Origin: Porodaedalea pini
Lineage: Eukaryota > Basidiomycota > Agaricomycetes > Hymenochaetales > Hymenochaetaceae
DNA: 64,000 nucleotides
Assembly (NCBI GenBank): GCA_002794775.1
Contig: NBAY01000011.1
Span: 124,001 to 188,000, forward strand
Direction of reading: 5' to 3'
Shown here: positions 1 through 14,124 of the stretch, one piece after another
How the letters are laid out: each line of letters begins with the position of its first letter
Position numbering within the stretch: the stretch's first letter is position 1
The notes under the pieces: generated by a model
What the model was told of the DNA's origin: nothing
Seen by the model: only the letters and a program-made list of their open reading frames with translations
Database searches by the model: none
Position numbers and translations under genes: made by a program

Positions 1-566
1 CTTCGCACGCTCTAGGAGGTACTTGCCTGACCAGCCCAGTAATTAGAGCCTTGCAAAAGCCCCAACAAATAACCAGAAACTCACCTTCTTTATACTTCTG
101 ACTACTGTCGGACGCCTTCACATAATACCATCCAAGGCGATCATTACATCCAAGACAGAACACGTCGGAAACGGTATGCATCCCGGTTCTACATCATACT
201 CGTTAAATGCCGTCCGCATCGCGCGCAAGAGGGGATACACACAGAAGTGGACGATCCTCTTTCTTCCCATGCTTCACGTTGACGGCAGAATGCATGAGGC
301 TAGCATAGGCTGAGATAAGGGACTTCAAGTAAGAGTCAGATAGATGACTTGCAAGCCTCGGCCTTCTCTCCCGGAGAAGGACTTGCTGATAAGCTCATCC
401 TGGAGTGTCTTGGGGAGGTCAGTCCGTATACACTATACTGGAAGGAGCTGGTGCTGACCACCACGGACGAGCATTGTGCACAAGCATAATGTCCCTTATC
501 TTGAAAGACAGAGATGACATGGGCCTTGGTGTCCTCAGTGGGACTCAGATTCATGGTTGAGCTCAT
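1..566 (-). CDS. Yippee-like zinc-binding protein, 3' end off the window
   Basis: Yippee domain protein; the family folds around two CxxC zinc knuckles and occurs in all eukaryotes, with poorly defined roles. After removing introns the frame reads HYACAQC (first CxxC), then DELISKSFSGREGRAY, a stretch ending NVKHGKKEDRPLL, then TGMHTVSDVFCLGC (second CxxC), DRLGWYYVKA and QKYKEGKYLLERAK, in the order expected for Yippee. The last intron (gtgagt...ggtcag) and the one before it (gtgtgt...gatgtag) are clear. The intron between GREGR and AY needs a GC donor, and the first intron's donor is ambiguous. The start chosen is the ATG at 566; an upstream in-frame ATG at 689 is possible. The C-terminus lies beyond base 1. 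Family assignment is firm, exon ends less so. Confidence 0.82.
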
Positions 567-1690
567 CGCGCCAGGACAACGACTTTGAGAGAAAGGAGCC
601 GAGTCACGTGTACAACATGCCGTGTGACTTTCTGCCACGCGGGTACTTCCGCGTTCGACTTCGCGCTCGCGGACACGGACGACGAGCAAGGCGATGGTTG
701 TTGATGACGGTTAAAATGTTTGTAGTGCGTGGCGGCAGCTCGGGTGATGAGAACCAGATGCGGACAGTACTACATTATAGTACATAGTGCGGGGGAAATG
801 CGGCGTCAAAGATTCAGATAGGAGCTCGCCGTCTTTGGCAGTGCTCCATGGGAGTCCAGCACCGCCGATAGTCCCGGGGCCCGGGCGCGCGTAGTGTGCG
901 TGGCATGGCATGCAGGGGTGCACGTGTGACTGTGGGACTGAGTTCAGAGGTGTAGTGGACGCCGCGGCGATGGGACGAGAAATGGTAGGAGCGTCTGCCG
1001 GGAACGGAGAGAAAAAAGAAATAATGGCGCTGGGAGGTCACGCTGGGCGATCGGGACGACGTCCACTGCATCGGACTCGGAGGCCGTGCTTGGTGATTGC
1101 TCTTGTTGTTGGTGACGTTCTGGGTTGCGTGGGATGGGCCCTCGGCTATGCGCCACAGTTGGAAACCGCAAGCGTTCATATCGGGAAGCGACCACGATGG
1201 GAAAGACTGCGACAGGGCGATGAGCGACTAGTAGTAGAACTGCCAGGCGGCTGCTGCGAACAGGGTTCGGCGAGCGAGCGTGACATGGGACGATGGAGAC
1301 GTGTCATCCAAATTTTTCTTTTTGGTTCTGGGGTCGAAACCGGCCCAACCGCGGCGTCATCATCATCAGCGTTCGCGCTCTTCATCCCTACTTTCTCCGC
1401 GTCCAGCGCGCATGAGCATGACAGCGAGCAGCAGTAGTTTACAAGACTCAGTTCGTGTTGGGACGCTCGCAAAATAATAAAATAAATAATATTGTTAGGA
1501 GTTTGTTGGCCAGTACAGAAGCAGCTGGTCGCCGTGTGCAACGGCGGTGCGTTACCTACTTGGCCGGCGCTCGCCGCGTGCCACGCATTGACCGTGACCC
1601 ACTCGCTCGCCCTGATTCCCCCATCAAACATCGCCCTCCCGTCGTTGTCCCCGCCTCTCTCTCCCTCCCTCCACATCATCGCCGTTCCCT
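567..1690. other. Intergenic, divergent promoter region of Yippee and CHD1
   Basis: About 1.1 kb between two divergently oriented genes. Several overlapping open frames occur on both strands, but none has splice-consistent extension or recognisable protein features. The last 150 bp before 1691 is pyrimidine-rich (CTCTCTCCCTCCCTCC), as is common just upstream of basidiomycete start codons. Confidence 0.5.
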
Positions 1691-4600
1691 ATGGAGGCTC
1701 CCGCCAGTCAGCATTTCTCCTCGCCCCTAGCAGACCTTTCTGATGCCATGGCGCTCGACTCGGACTCGAGCGACAACAACAGCGCCGCCTCCCTTCGGGC
1801 CGTCCCCACTGTCGCCCACCCTTTCCAGCCTGGTAACAACGACTCCGACGCTGAGGCACTCGACATGGACGCAGAGGGCGAAGACGCAGACGGGGACCCG
1901 GATTACGCTTTAGAAGGTGACGCGGAGGTTTCGAACGACGTCTACGCTGCCCCTGGTGGTTCAAGGCTATCAAGCAAGGTGTGCATTCACTTTCTCGCAG
2001 TTCGTGACAGAGGAATATGAAGTCCTAAATTTGGCATCAATTTGACTCTGCAGGTTGGAAGTGTATGTCAAATTTTTCATATGTTTGAGCCTCATCTCGT
2101 AAACTCTTCTTCTGCTTCTTAGGGATTCGACGACGAGTCGGACGACGGCTCGTTCGCAGACGAAGAATACGGCAAGAAAAAGCCAACAAAGAAGAAGAAA
2201 CCGTCCAAGCCAAAAGGTATGTAGCTTGCTTTCATTTCTTCTCGTCCTTTTAATGTCGCATTTCTTTTGGATACAGTATCGAGGACGCCTGCACCAGCAC
2301 CACCTCGTCAGATAGATTCTGACTCGGATTCTGATTACGGCGCGCGCTCCAAGAAGAAGAAAAAGCCGCGCATCCCAGACGATAGCATTCGCGTTTCGAG
2401 TCGCGGTGTGAAGGTCCCTAACTACATTGACGACGTTGAGAACTTTGAGGAGTTCGAGGAAGATGAGGACAGTGCTTACTATGTGGCTGATCCGAATGCG
2501 CAATATGAGGAAGAGCATGAGATTGAAGGCGTTTTCTACCACATGCGTGACGAAGATCGCAAAGGAGATCCTGAAGACCTCTGGCACGACAACGTCGTAC
2601 GTAACACCCTTCTTTAGTACTGCAGTATGCACGCTGAGTGTCGTACATCTTTTGCAGCGTTATCACATCAAGTGGAAAGGATTCTCCCATCTCCACAATA
2701 CTGATGAGAACTATGAGTTCCTCAAGCGCTACAAGGGCCTGAAGCGCGTGGACAATTACATCAAGGCGTACAAGTTATACCAGGCACGTCTGGACGACCC
2801 ATCGCTCAGCCCTGAAGATGCGGAAGCTCTGTTACTCGACAAAGAGCGCGAGAAGCAGGACCTCGAAACGTTCAAGACTGTTGAGCGCATCGTGTCGATG
2901 CGTGATGCTCCTGGCGATGTTGAGTTCTTCTGCAAGTGGCACGGTCTTGCGTACGAGCATTGCACCTGGGAGAGCATTGAGGAGATCAGAGGGATTGCAA
3001 AGGAGCAAATCGACGCCTTCACGCAACGGGAGAAGGATGCCAAGTTCCCGTACCGGAGTCAGCTCTACCCAAGGGACAAACGTCCTGAGTTCGTGAAGAT
3101 CAAGAAGGACCCGGATTATATTGAGGCGACGGGCGGGGAGCTGAAGGATTTCCAGTTGACTGGTCTGAACTGGCTCGCATACCTTTGGAGCAAGGGTGAG
3201 AATGGTATTCTCGCAGATGAGATGGGTCTCGGCAAGGTTAGTATTCAGTTTCTTTGTAAATACTGAAAGTGCCTAACGCTCCTGTACAGACTGTTCAAAC
3301 TGTCGCTTTTCTCTCTTATCTTTTCCATCAGTACAGCCAGTTCGGGCCTTTCCTTGTCATCGTGCCCCTGTCGACCATCACCGCCTGGCAAATGCAGTTC
3401 GCAGCATGGGCGCCCGACCTTAACGTCATTTGCTACATTGGCTCGGGCCGTTCGCGGGAGGTGATCCGGAATTACGAGATCTACGCGGAGCCTGGCAAGA
3501 GCAAGAAGGTCAAGATGAATGTGCTACTCACGACGTACGAGCTGATTCTCCGTGACGCGGCAATGCTTGGCGACATTAAATGGCAGGCGCTCGCGGTTGA
3601 CGAAGCGCACCGTCTGAAGAACTCGGAGAGCCAGCTTTATGAGGCACTCAAGACGTTCCACGCAGCGTCGAAGCTGCTTATCACTGGCACGCCGCTGCAG
3701 AACAACGTGAAGGAGCTGCTTGCGCTCATGCACTTCCTCATGCCTGAGAAATGTGAGTGCACGGAATGAATGAAAGCAACATCGATCTCATAGTCTGTAC
3801 TTCTCCAGTCGCGTTGACAAACGAGTTCGACCTGGCGGATGCTGATCACGAAGCGAAGATCAAGGAGCTTCACAAGCAGCTTGAGTCGCTTATGTTGCGT
3901 CGTCTGAAGCGGGATGTGGTGAAGAGCTTGCCGACAAAGAGCGAACGTATCCTGCGCGTGGAGATGTCAGCTCTGCAGACGCACTTCTACAAGAATATCC
4001 TTACAAAGGTAAGCCATTGGTTCTCATTGCGGTCAACTCAGTGCTGAGTTAACTGGGTGCAGAATTATCAAGGGCTAGTTAAAAGTGCGAACGGCAACGG
4101 CAACATCAGTTTGTTGAACATTGGTATGTCATAACAAGGTCACCTGACTATGTTCTCGACTTATAGATTTTTTGTAGCGATGGAGTTGAAGAAAGCTGCC
4201 AATCATCCCTACCTGTTCGATGGAGCAGAGACACGCTCTGATAATCGTGAAGAGACGCTGAAAGGGTTGGTTATGAGCAGCGGCAAAATGGTGCTCCTCG
4301 ACAAGCTGCTCGCTAAGCTTAAGCAAGATGGCCACCGTGTGCTCATCTTCAGTCAAATGGTGCGCATGCTCGACATCCTCAGCGACTATATGGCACTGCG
4401 TGGCTACACGCATCAGCGGCTCGACGGGACAGTCTCGTCGGAGGTGCGGAAGAAGTCAATAGCGCACTTCAACATGCCGGGATCGTCCGACTTCGCATTC
4501 CTGCTGTCAACACGAGCGGGCGGGTTGGGTATCAACCTCGAGACGGCTGACACCGTCATTATTTTTGATGTACGTGGTTGCTCACTGTCTGTTCGTATCT

Positions 4601-6913
4601 TATAAAGATGACTCACTGACAATCACACAATCGATACAGAGTGACTGGAACCCGCAGAACGATCTGCAAGCCATGGCCCGTGCACATCGGATCGGCCAGA
4701 AGTCGCACGTGAACGTCTACCGATTCGTGAGCAAAGACACAATGGAAGAAGACGTCCTCGAGCGCGCGAAGCGGAAGATGGTCCTCGAGTATGCCAGTAA
4801 GCTTGGAAACGTTTGCGGAGAATTGAGCGGCGTCTGATCGTGTTTGCAGTCATCAATCAAATGGACACGTCTCAGGCACACCTGAGCTCGAAGCCCGGAA
4901 CGCAGGCAAAGGATTCAACGAAGCCTGATAATCTCAGCAAGGATGAACTGACGGCCGTGCTGAAGTACGGCGCTCAGAAGATGTACGTAGGCACGGCTGT
5001 TATGCTTTGGACATGAGGCTAACGGCATTCCTAGGTTCGACAAGGACGACTCCCAGCAGAACAAGAAGCTCGACGACATGGACCTCGACGACATTCTCAA
5101 CCGCGCTGAAGACCATGAGACGATGGCTGCAGGTGCTGACGGTGGCACCTCCCTCGGAGGCGAGGGTTTCCTAGCATCGTTCGCCGCTGTGAGCGACATT
5201 AAAAACGACATGAGTTGGGAAGACATCATTCCTCTCGAGGAGCGCATGCGCTTTGAGAAAGAGGATGAGGATCGTCGGATAGCAGAGCTTGCAGAACAGA
5301 CGAGGGAGCGGAAACGGGCTCACGCTCCGGTCTCTTACGAGGGTATGGATGTGGACCAACCTACGTCTGCTCCGTCGAAGAAGCCCAAAACACCGGCGCC
5401 TGTACGTAAGTCGGCTAGTCAGAAAGCGCTCGAGCTGAAGGAGAGGGACATTCGCGTCCTTGTAAGGAGTCTTCAACGTTGGGGCGATATCCGTCAGCGC
5501 TACGATGTTATTGTATGCTTTATTGTTCTCTTGTTATTTTCTGAAAGTTATTTATATCATTGTCAGGTTAACGAAGCGAAGCTTGCAGACAAGAACAAGG
5601 CAATGATCTTGGAGGTTGCCGACGCGATTATCGACATGTGCGACCAGGAGGTTGAGCGTAACAATGCTGAAAAGCGTTCGCGTATGGCTGCTGGTGAGAC
5701 GCTCACCAATGCACAGAAGAGCAAAGCCGTCCTCGTCACTTTCCGCGGGGTCGGCAATATCAATGCAGAAACTGTGTTGTCACGCCACCGGGACCTTCGC
5801 ATTCTCTACGACTACCTGACAGCGCTATCCGATCCTTACGCATGGGAGCTTCCCATTGAGAACATACGCCCGACGTTGAACTGGTCCGGTCGTTGGGGCC
5901 CAAAAGATGATGCCATGCTGCTGGTCGGCGCGTACATATACGGTTTCGGGAACTGGGAAGTGATACAGAAGGATCCTAAGCTCGGTCTTGAAGGCAAGTT
6001 CTTCCTTGACGAGGGTAAGAAAGGCGAAGATGCATCGACTAAACCCATTCCGAACGCGATCCATCTCGTTCGCCGCGGTGACTTTTTACTAAATCTTCTA
6101 CGCGAATATAACGAAAAGCTTGTTTCATACGAATCGTCAATGCGTTCAAAGCCGGTAAAGTCTTCAGTGTCGATGTCGCCGCCACCAATGCATGGTTCGA
6201 ATGGACTGAAGCGTCGTGCGGAAAGCGAGCTGTATCTGCTGTTGATGAAGGAAGTAGTAAGAGGCGAAAGCGGAGACCTACTCCTACGTTTACGGACTCT
6301 GAATCCTCGGATGATTGGTATGTCACTTTTGTATTTCATTCTAAAAATCAATGGCCTGATTGCTCTAAACCAGTCCTTCTATGGATGAAGCTGCAACGAA
6401 AGAAGAATTGCGGCCAGTCAAGAAACAATTGGTTAGTTCATATGTTGTTACCTTCTACCTCACAAGGCTTGCTAATGCAGCGGTTCATAGAAACAATTGA
6501 AACTTTCTGGTGGTGACATGCCTCGAGATAACAAGGTCGCAATCCTCAAGGATTCCTTGGCCGCAATTGGACGCCGTATTGACCACGTCCTCGAAACCAA
6601 GAAGAGCGCAGGCGAGGACGTTGATAGGTGGAAACGCCATCTCTGGACGTGCGTATACGCGTCGTTTACCGTTGCATGTCGTTAACGATCATTTCATCAC
6701 AGTTTCGTGACCTTGTTCTGGCCGAAGCAGGTGAAGGCGTCGAAACTCGAGGAGATCCATGCAAAGATGGTCATGAAGGAAGGTGCACCTAGGCAGTCTT
6801 CAAGTTCTGCTAAGCCACGCCCAAGTACGAGTATTAAAACCAACGGAAGTATTCCAAGCTCCTCGTCAACACCTACATCGCATCGCATGAACGGCAGCAA
6901 GCCTCACCGGTGA
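1691..6913 (+). CDS. CHD1: CHD1-type chromodomain helicase, chromatin remodeller
   Basis: Nuclear SNF2-family ATPase that slides and spaces nucleosomes in transcribed genes. An acidic, Lys-rich N-terminus is followed by tandem chromodomains ([18 protein letters not shown] near 2,660; [20 protein letters not shown] near 2,930). Next comes the SNF2 motor: [12 protein letters not shown] then [21 protein letters not shown] at about 3,600, TGTPLQNN. The helicase C lobe has [26 protein letters not shown] and RAHRIGQK. The C-terminal part holds a SANT/SLIDE-like region ([24 protein letters not shown]) and the small CHD1 C-terminal helical domain ([20 protein letters not shown]...[20 protein letters not shown]). 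Roughly 15 short introns. An apparent frame jump near 6,200 is resolved by an intron from about 6,154 (CCG|gtaaag) to ...ggaaag|CGAGCT. No lesion is seen, so the gene looks intact. Confidence 0.95.
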
Positions 6914-7315
6914 ACTTCGGATACCTAATTTAAACCTTGTCCTCTAGCCTTATTTTTTTGCTCATACGATACATGCTTTGGGCTACTGTGCGTCAGGCCT
7001 CTTCCTCACCTATCTCACTTCGTTTTTGATTCCGCCTTTCTTATTCAACGCACGCCAAATGATACTGCATTTTAGTCTCTTTATCATATGTTTGTCACTT
7101 TCTTTCCGTTTGCCCTATTTGATCTGCTGTCTGCACTTTCTTCTCATTCTGTAAATTCCGTTACTTGTGTACACTGTTGTTATAACTTTTTTCCTGAAGC
7201 ACGCAGACTTAGGCTGCTGACTAGACTGTTACATGGTTGCATACCGTTGAACTTTTAAAACCGACTGGAGAGGGAAAATATGGATTGCAAAGTAACTTCT
7301 TAAAGCTAACATATT
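6914..7315. other. Convergent 3' intergenic region
   Basis: T-rich 3' flank between the convergent CHD1 and SNAPC3 genes. No open frame or repeat of note; presumably both 3' UTRs and their polyadenylation signals. Confidence 0.5.
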
Positions 7316-8839
7316 CTACCATCCGTGTTCATACTTTGGCAGCGGCACGACTACAACTTTCTCCTGGGTATCCGGCTCTCCGAAAAGAGTCCAACACGGT
7401 CTGCAGATTTTGAAAGGGCTCTGGCCCAGACGTATGTCACCGACGATGGACAGGGCGGCAGGGACGCGCGTACAGGCTATACACAGGTCGATAATAGGCG
7501 GTGCAATATGTAAGGTAAGCGGGTAACCATCCATCGGGTCGTCAGGATGGAGCATACTAAAACACATTCAGATACATTAAATATCAATTTTAGGAATAAA
7601 TCGAACCGTATACTGTCGATGATAAGGAAATGCTCGCAGGTGCCCTGGTGGAGAAGCCAGTATGCCTGGTTCAAGCGTAGTGAGAGGTCTGCGAAACGTT
7701 GGTCATACATGCTCGCGCCCTTTGTTATCTGCGGGCGTTTCTTCTCAGGCATCACTTCTATTTGTTGAACAAGTTTACTGCGGCATGTCATGAGTACTCA
7801 AAAGTCGCGTATGAAGCATTGGAAATACTGACTCCGAATAATCCTCTTCGGCCTGGCCGTCTCCATGTGCAACACCTTCAATGCACACAACGGCACCGTG
7901 ATGCGGGGTAACTTCGTCAAAATTATAGCCAATTGTTTCTCCCTCTGCTGTTATTTCGGAGGGTACTTCATTCGACGGACAAGGGATCACATCGTAAAGG
8001 TCGCCTATGGTCTGCGAGGCTAACACGGCATGCTGCGAAGAGCGAGAAAGATGATTACCCCATGACAGACGGTTATAAACAGATATAACGAGGACAGCCT
8101 CTTCGCCTAGGGTTGGCTGTAAGAATATCTGACCCTGTAATGATTGTGATCCTTTCTGCCATAAGGGGGTACATTGGGCAAACGCAGTTCCTTGGTTTCA
8201 GAAGGATCACGACATACCACTTTCATCAAAATATTGAGGTCCGAGTTCTTCTGAGGCCGGGTAAAGAATGCGGCATCTGTAGGATAGCTATGACGACTAG
8301 ATGATTAGGAGGCCATCCTCTATAGTTAGAGGATGAAGCGTACGCCCAGCACGACAGTGCGATATTTTCTAGGTTGTCCCGGAGCTGCAGAACTTCGGGA
8401 TTCAACTGGACTTCATTCGCAGTCACAGTAGTAAGGTCGCTTCGCTTTCGCTTCCTCGATCGGCTAGTTTTTGACGGTTGACCGTTTGATTTTGATGCAG
8501 CACGTATTGTCTCGATGTTTTCTTCATGGCTCTGGACGAGTAACGAGTATTGAAATGGGTTCGATAGGGTTTCGTTTAAGGATGACTCTAGGTCAGCGAC
8601 ACTATGTGTATGATAGAGACAGTTAAATGATATAACATAGGATAAGGGTCTCACCTACACTCCTCTTTTATTGCATGTTTCACTCCTTCGGAAAGTTCAA
8701 TCCATGAGGTCGCACGATGGTCGTCGCGCCCGATGGTGGATGGGGAGTGGGAACAACTCTTGATGAATTCCCGCACACCTATAGGTTGAGAAGGCGGGCC
8801 AACGAGTGCTTCGCTGGCATATGAAGCTGGGGCGTTCAT
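7316..8839 (-). CDS. SNAPC3 / SNAP50-like snRNA-activating complex subunit
   Basis: Relative of SNAPc subunit 3, which binds the proximal sequence element of snRNA promoters. The N-terminus is variable, with a basic patch SRKRKRSDL. The conserved core reads EAVLVISVYNRL, HAVLASQTIGDLYDVIPC and AYWLLHQGTCEHFLIIDSIR. A C-terminal zinc-binding part ends in CIAC...CRPCWTLFG, matching the conserved HQGxCEH and CxxC...CxxC pattern of the family. All joins work: AG|T at 8,590; GC|gtacgc...gtcatag|C before YPTDAAFF; AAAGTG|gtatgt...ttacag|CCA; GA|gtcagt...aaatag|A; CG|gttcga...ttttag|T. It ends at a TAG at 7,316-7,318. Divergent from the gene at 9,055 with a gap of 215 bp. Confidence 0.85.
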
Positions 8840-9054
8840 GTAAGATTCAAATTGCGCGAGTTCGGGCGAGCCGCGCGGGAAATAAAATGTGTTTTCGCGG
8901 CGCGGCTTATGTTACCACAGTGCGTCACTTGTAACGTTGCGACCTCCCACTTCTCACCGTCGTCTTGCTACTCGCTTTCATCATTCCTTCCTCTCGTCCT
9001 CGACGTTCGCCATAGCACAGGCGCACTGCGCATCGTGCTATCCAGGCCGTTTAT

Positions 9055-11062
9055 ATGATCCTCCTTGAAGTCGTTGAAGCCGAACGCCGGAAAGTCGTCG
9101 CCGCATTAAGTCCTGCAACCGAAGATGGTCCGTCTCGGCGCCATCCAGAGGTCGTGCATCCACCCGAAACTTCAAACTCACAGTTACCCGACTATGCCAC
9201 CTCTCAGGCCCAGGCAGAGACGCAGAAGGAAGGTGATATAAAAAAGACTGCAAGATGGAGTGACAAGCGGTTAGGGAGGGCTATCGTGTATGCTTTGGTG
9301 ATTTATCTTGTATTGAGCATTTCAATTGCTGTCCCATTGTTCATCTTGGTGCGTTTGTCAACCCATTGAGATCTTTGGATTCATCTCTGAAAATTTTTGT
9401 AGTTACGAAATAAAGATCGAGCAAACGATATTGCGAATTCTGAGAATTGGGTGAAGAATGGCAGTGGGAATTTACCCCCTCCTCCACCTCCACCAGACAG
9501 GCTACCCCCGGACGTGTCAAATTTACCTTCTGTCTACGGTACGCCAATGGAATGCAACAATTGGACGTATGTTAGCGCCTCTAGTTCGCATGGTCCGTAC
9601 TACACGTAAGTCAGAGACGTAGTGCATAAATCATGAGGCTCATGTCTGTCTTTAAGATTACATTACTCCTTGCCCTTAACCGACACAATCTATATCCGGT
9701 CAAATTTCTCAGAAATGGACGACGACGACATTCGTTCTCCAGTTACTGGAAGCCTTCACGTCAGCGTGCTAAATGACACTGCTCAATCGAATGCAACTGC
9801 CTCTGTCATAATGAAGGATACCGGAGATGAGGCATTGAGAGAGGCCAGTGTATGTCTTATGGGTAGCAATACGACATGGGGGCTTGCCATATATGTGAGC
9901 ATAGAATGACTTTTTCTTCCTGTTGTTTCCCGGTATTCATGCTTTAGTAGGTTCCTGATGACGCAAATGAGGACAATTATTACTTCGACGTTGACCTAAA
10001 GCTCCCTTTACCGCAAGCCACCGCGCTGTTCTCCAATTTGGCTACATACCTTCCGTCGTTCAATCAGACATTCGAACAGCTCGACTCTTACACGAACTTG
10101 GACTCCTTCGTCGTCCAAGGATCTTTAGGTAGTATAAACATCGAGGTAGGCTATCCCCTTTCAGTGATCTAGGTGATTCTTGTACGCTGATGACCAACAC
10201 TTTCTCCTTAGTCTGTGCACGCCAGATCAATACTTGTAAAGGCATCTGCTGCGGGCATTTCAGGCACTTTCAATGCTTCTGAGAAAGTCATTTTGGAGAC
10301 AGTCCTCGCGTAGGCACCTCGCTTGTTCAACACATATTCACCTTCTCTGACTTGCAAGCAGGCCGATTACAGCAAATGTTTCCCTATATAATGGAGGAAA
10401 TTACCAGCGGCCCTCACAACTCAACATCGAAACAGGGAACAGGTATGTGCAGTCGTTTTGAAACTAAAAATAGAATAAACTTAAACTATTTGCCGTCCGC
10501 AGCGACATAGTATTGAACGTCACTCTATACAGCGATTCGAATGCCAGTGCTTATTGCCCGCCAATGTTCATGAGCAGCCTAAAGACCTTTAGCGGGGCGA
10601 TTGAGGCCGCTTACTATCACGATTATACTTCGGTCTCTTCCACCCTCTTTGTGCGTGCAACAAACAGCATTGAGCCGGCTCGGGTATTCGTAGATGGCGC
10701 ATTTGAAGGTTTGTGCGACTCATTGAAATGCAGCAGAACAAAGTTATGCTCATAAAACAACAGGCACGTACGACGTACACACAACTCTGGCTGACGCCAC
10801 TGTCGACCGTGTGACGGACCTTGTCGACCCTTCAGGTGCTGGCAGGGCACGCGTGTTTGAAGACGATCTCGTTTCGACAAATCGCGCACTCGGCTGGGTA
10901 GGCTGGGGATCACGACCGACAAATCTGGGCGGCCAGTTTCGGCAAGGCCATATCGAGGTCGTGTCGAGCCTGAGCACCGCCGTACTACAGCTCACAGACG
11001 TGCCGGATATCAACCGTCTGGCGAGCAGCAAGGTCTCGAAGGCGGTGATTTCGCAGACGTGA
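9055..11062 (+). CDS. Unknown single-span (type II-like) membrane protein
   Basis: Not recognised. A cytoplasmic-looking N-terminus of about 75 residues (TARWSDKRLGRAIVY) leads into one strong membrane segment, ALVIYLVLSISIAVPLFILV, with no signal peptide, so the large C-terminal part is predicted outside or lumenal. Just after the membrane comes a Pro run (LPPPPPPPDRLPP), then a Cys/Trp-containing region and many N-x-S/T sites (NVTLYSDSN, NASAY), typical of a glycosylated, beta-rich domain. The final exon ends LASSKVSKAVISQT. About eight short introns; exon ends in the middle are approximate. The start is the first ATG after the short divergent promoter. Possible roles (cell-wall or adhesion related) are guesses. 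Confidence 0.7.
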
Positions 11063-11667
11063 CTTTTTATTCGAGGGATTTTCTCTTCACTTGCTTTGCT
11101 ATTAGGGATGTACTTTGATGTATTTATAGCCTTTGTTTCGCAGTTTCTATTCCAGCACAAGCAAATACGATACTCATTACTTCACGTTTTCACTGTCATG
11201 CACTCCTAATAAACCAGTACATGCACGTACACCTCCCATTAATATTGTTACATTTCAAATGAATGCCTGTAGACCTGTTGCGCTACTACTACGAAGTGCT
11301 ACTACATAGGACTTATCGGCAAGTGATTTTCATGATCGACGTCCAAGTTGTGCCAATCGTTCAACTTTTAAGTTCCTTTCTAACGCTTGCTCATCACCTC
11401 GAACGTCCCAAAGCACAAGCATACAGCCTCCTCTTGTCGTTGCTGATCGGACATAATCCTTGCCAGCATGCCAGTTGGGTTTAGGCTTGGGCTGACGGAC
11501 TGGGCCACGCGTTTGCTCACACATCCGCGATGCTAACGATGGCGTGCTCACAGCGTGTAATTTTTGGTAGGCATCGTACAAATAGTACTCTATTCGCCTT
11601 GTGTCTATCCCCGGCCTATGTCTTAAGTCAATGACTCTAGGCTTGCTCTGAGAAATCACGTTCGGTA
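11063..11667. other. Intergenic, upstream region of ATP sulfurylase
   Basis: About 600 bp without a supportable gene. Short antisense frames around 11,330-11,659 have no splice or family support. Presumably the 3' UTR of the preceding gene plus the MET3 promoter. Confidence 0.5.
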
Positions 11668-13858
<2,191 letters not shown>

Positions 13859-14124
13859 GTGTTTTATATCATACTAAATCTAAAAATGTATGACATTACC
13901 TAGAGTAGACGGAACAAAAATCGATTTTGTAGACGCCCGAGTCGAGAGAAAGTCGGCGGCGATCAAGTGCTTTAGATGTGGTGACTAATGCAATCGAATT
14001 AGGAAGGTTGTTTTCATCTGCCTGGAAGCGTGTTTGTCGCCTCGTCGTCCTCTCCCTGGGCTCGCTTCGTCGTTCCTTCCCTCTCGTTCGACCGCCGCTC
14101 CATTTCTCTCCTCCATCCTCTTTC

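Noticed and set aside
6150..6310. Apparent frameshift in CHD1 before the C-terminal domain
   Set aside because: An ordinary intron (CCG|gtaaag ... ggaaag|CGAGCT, about 69 nt) joins the two frames and gives the expected sequence, so no lesion is needed.
8200..8350. Apparent frame break in the SNAPC3-like gene
   Set aside because: Resolved by introns GC|gtacgc...gtcatag|C and GTG|gtatgt...ttacag|CCA, which give a continuous protein.
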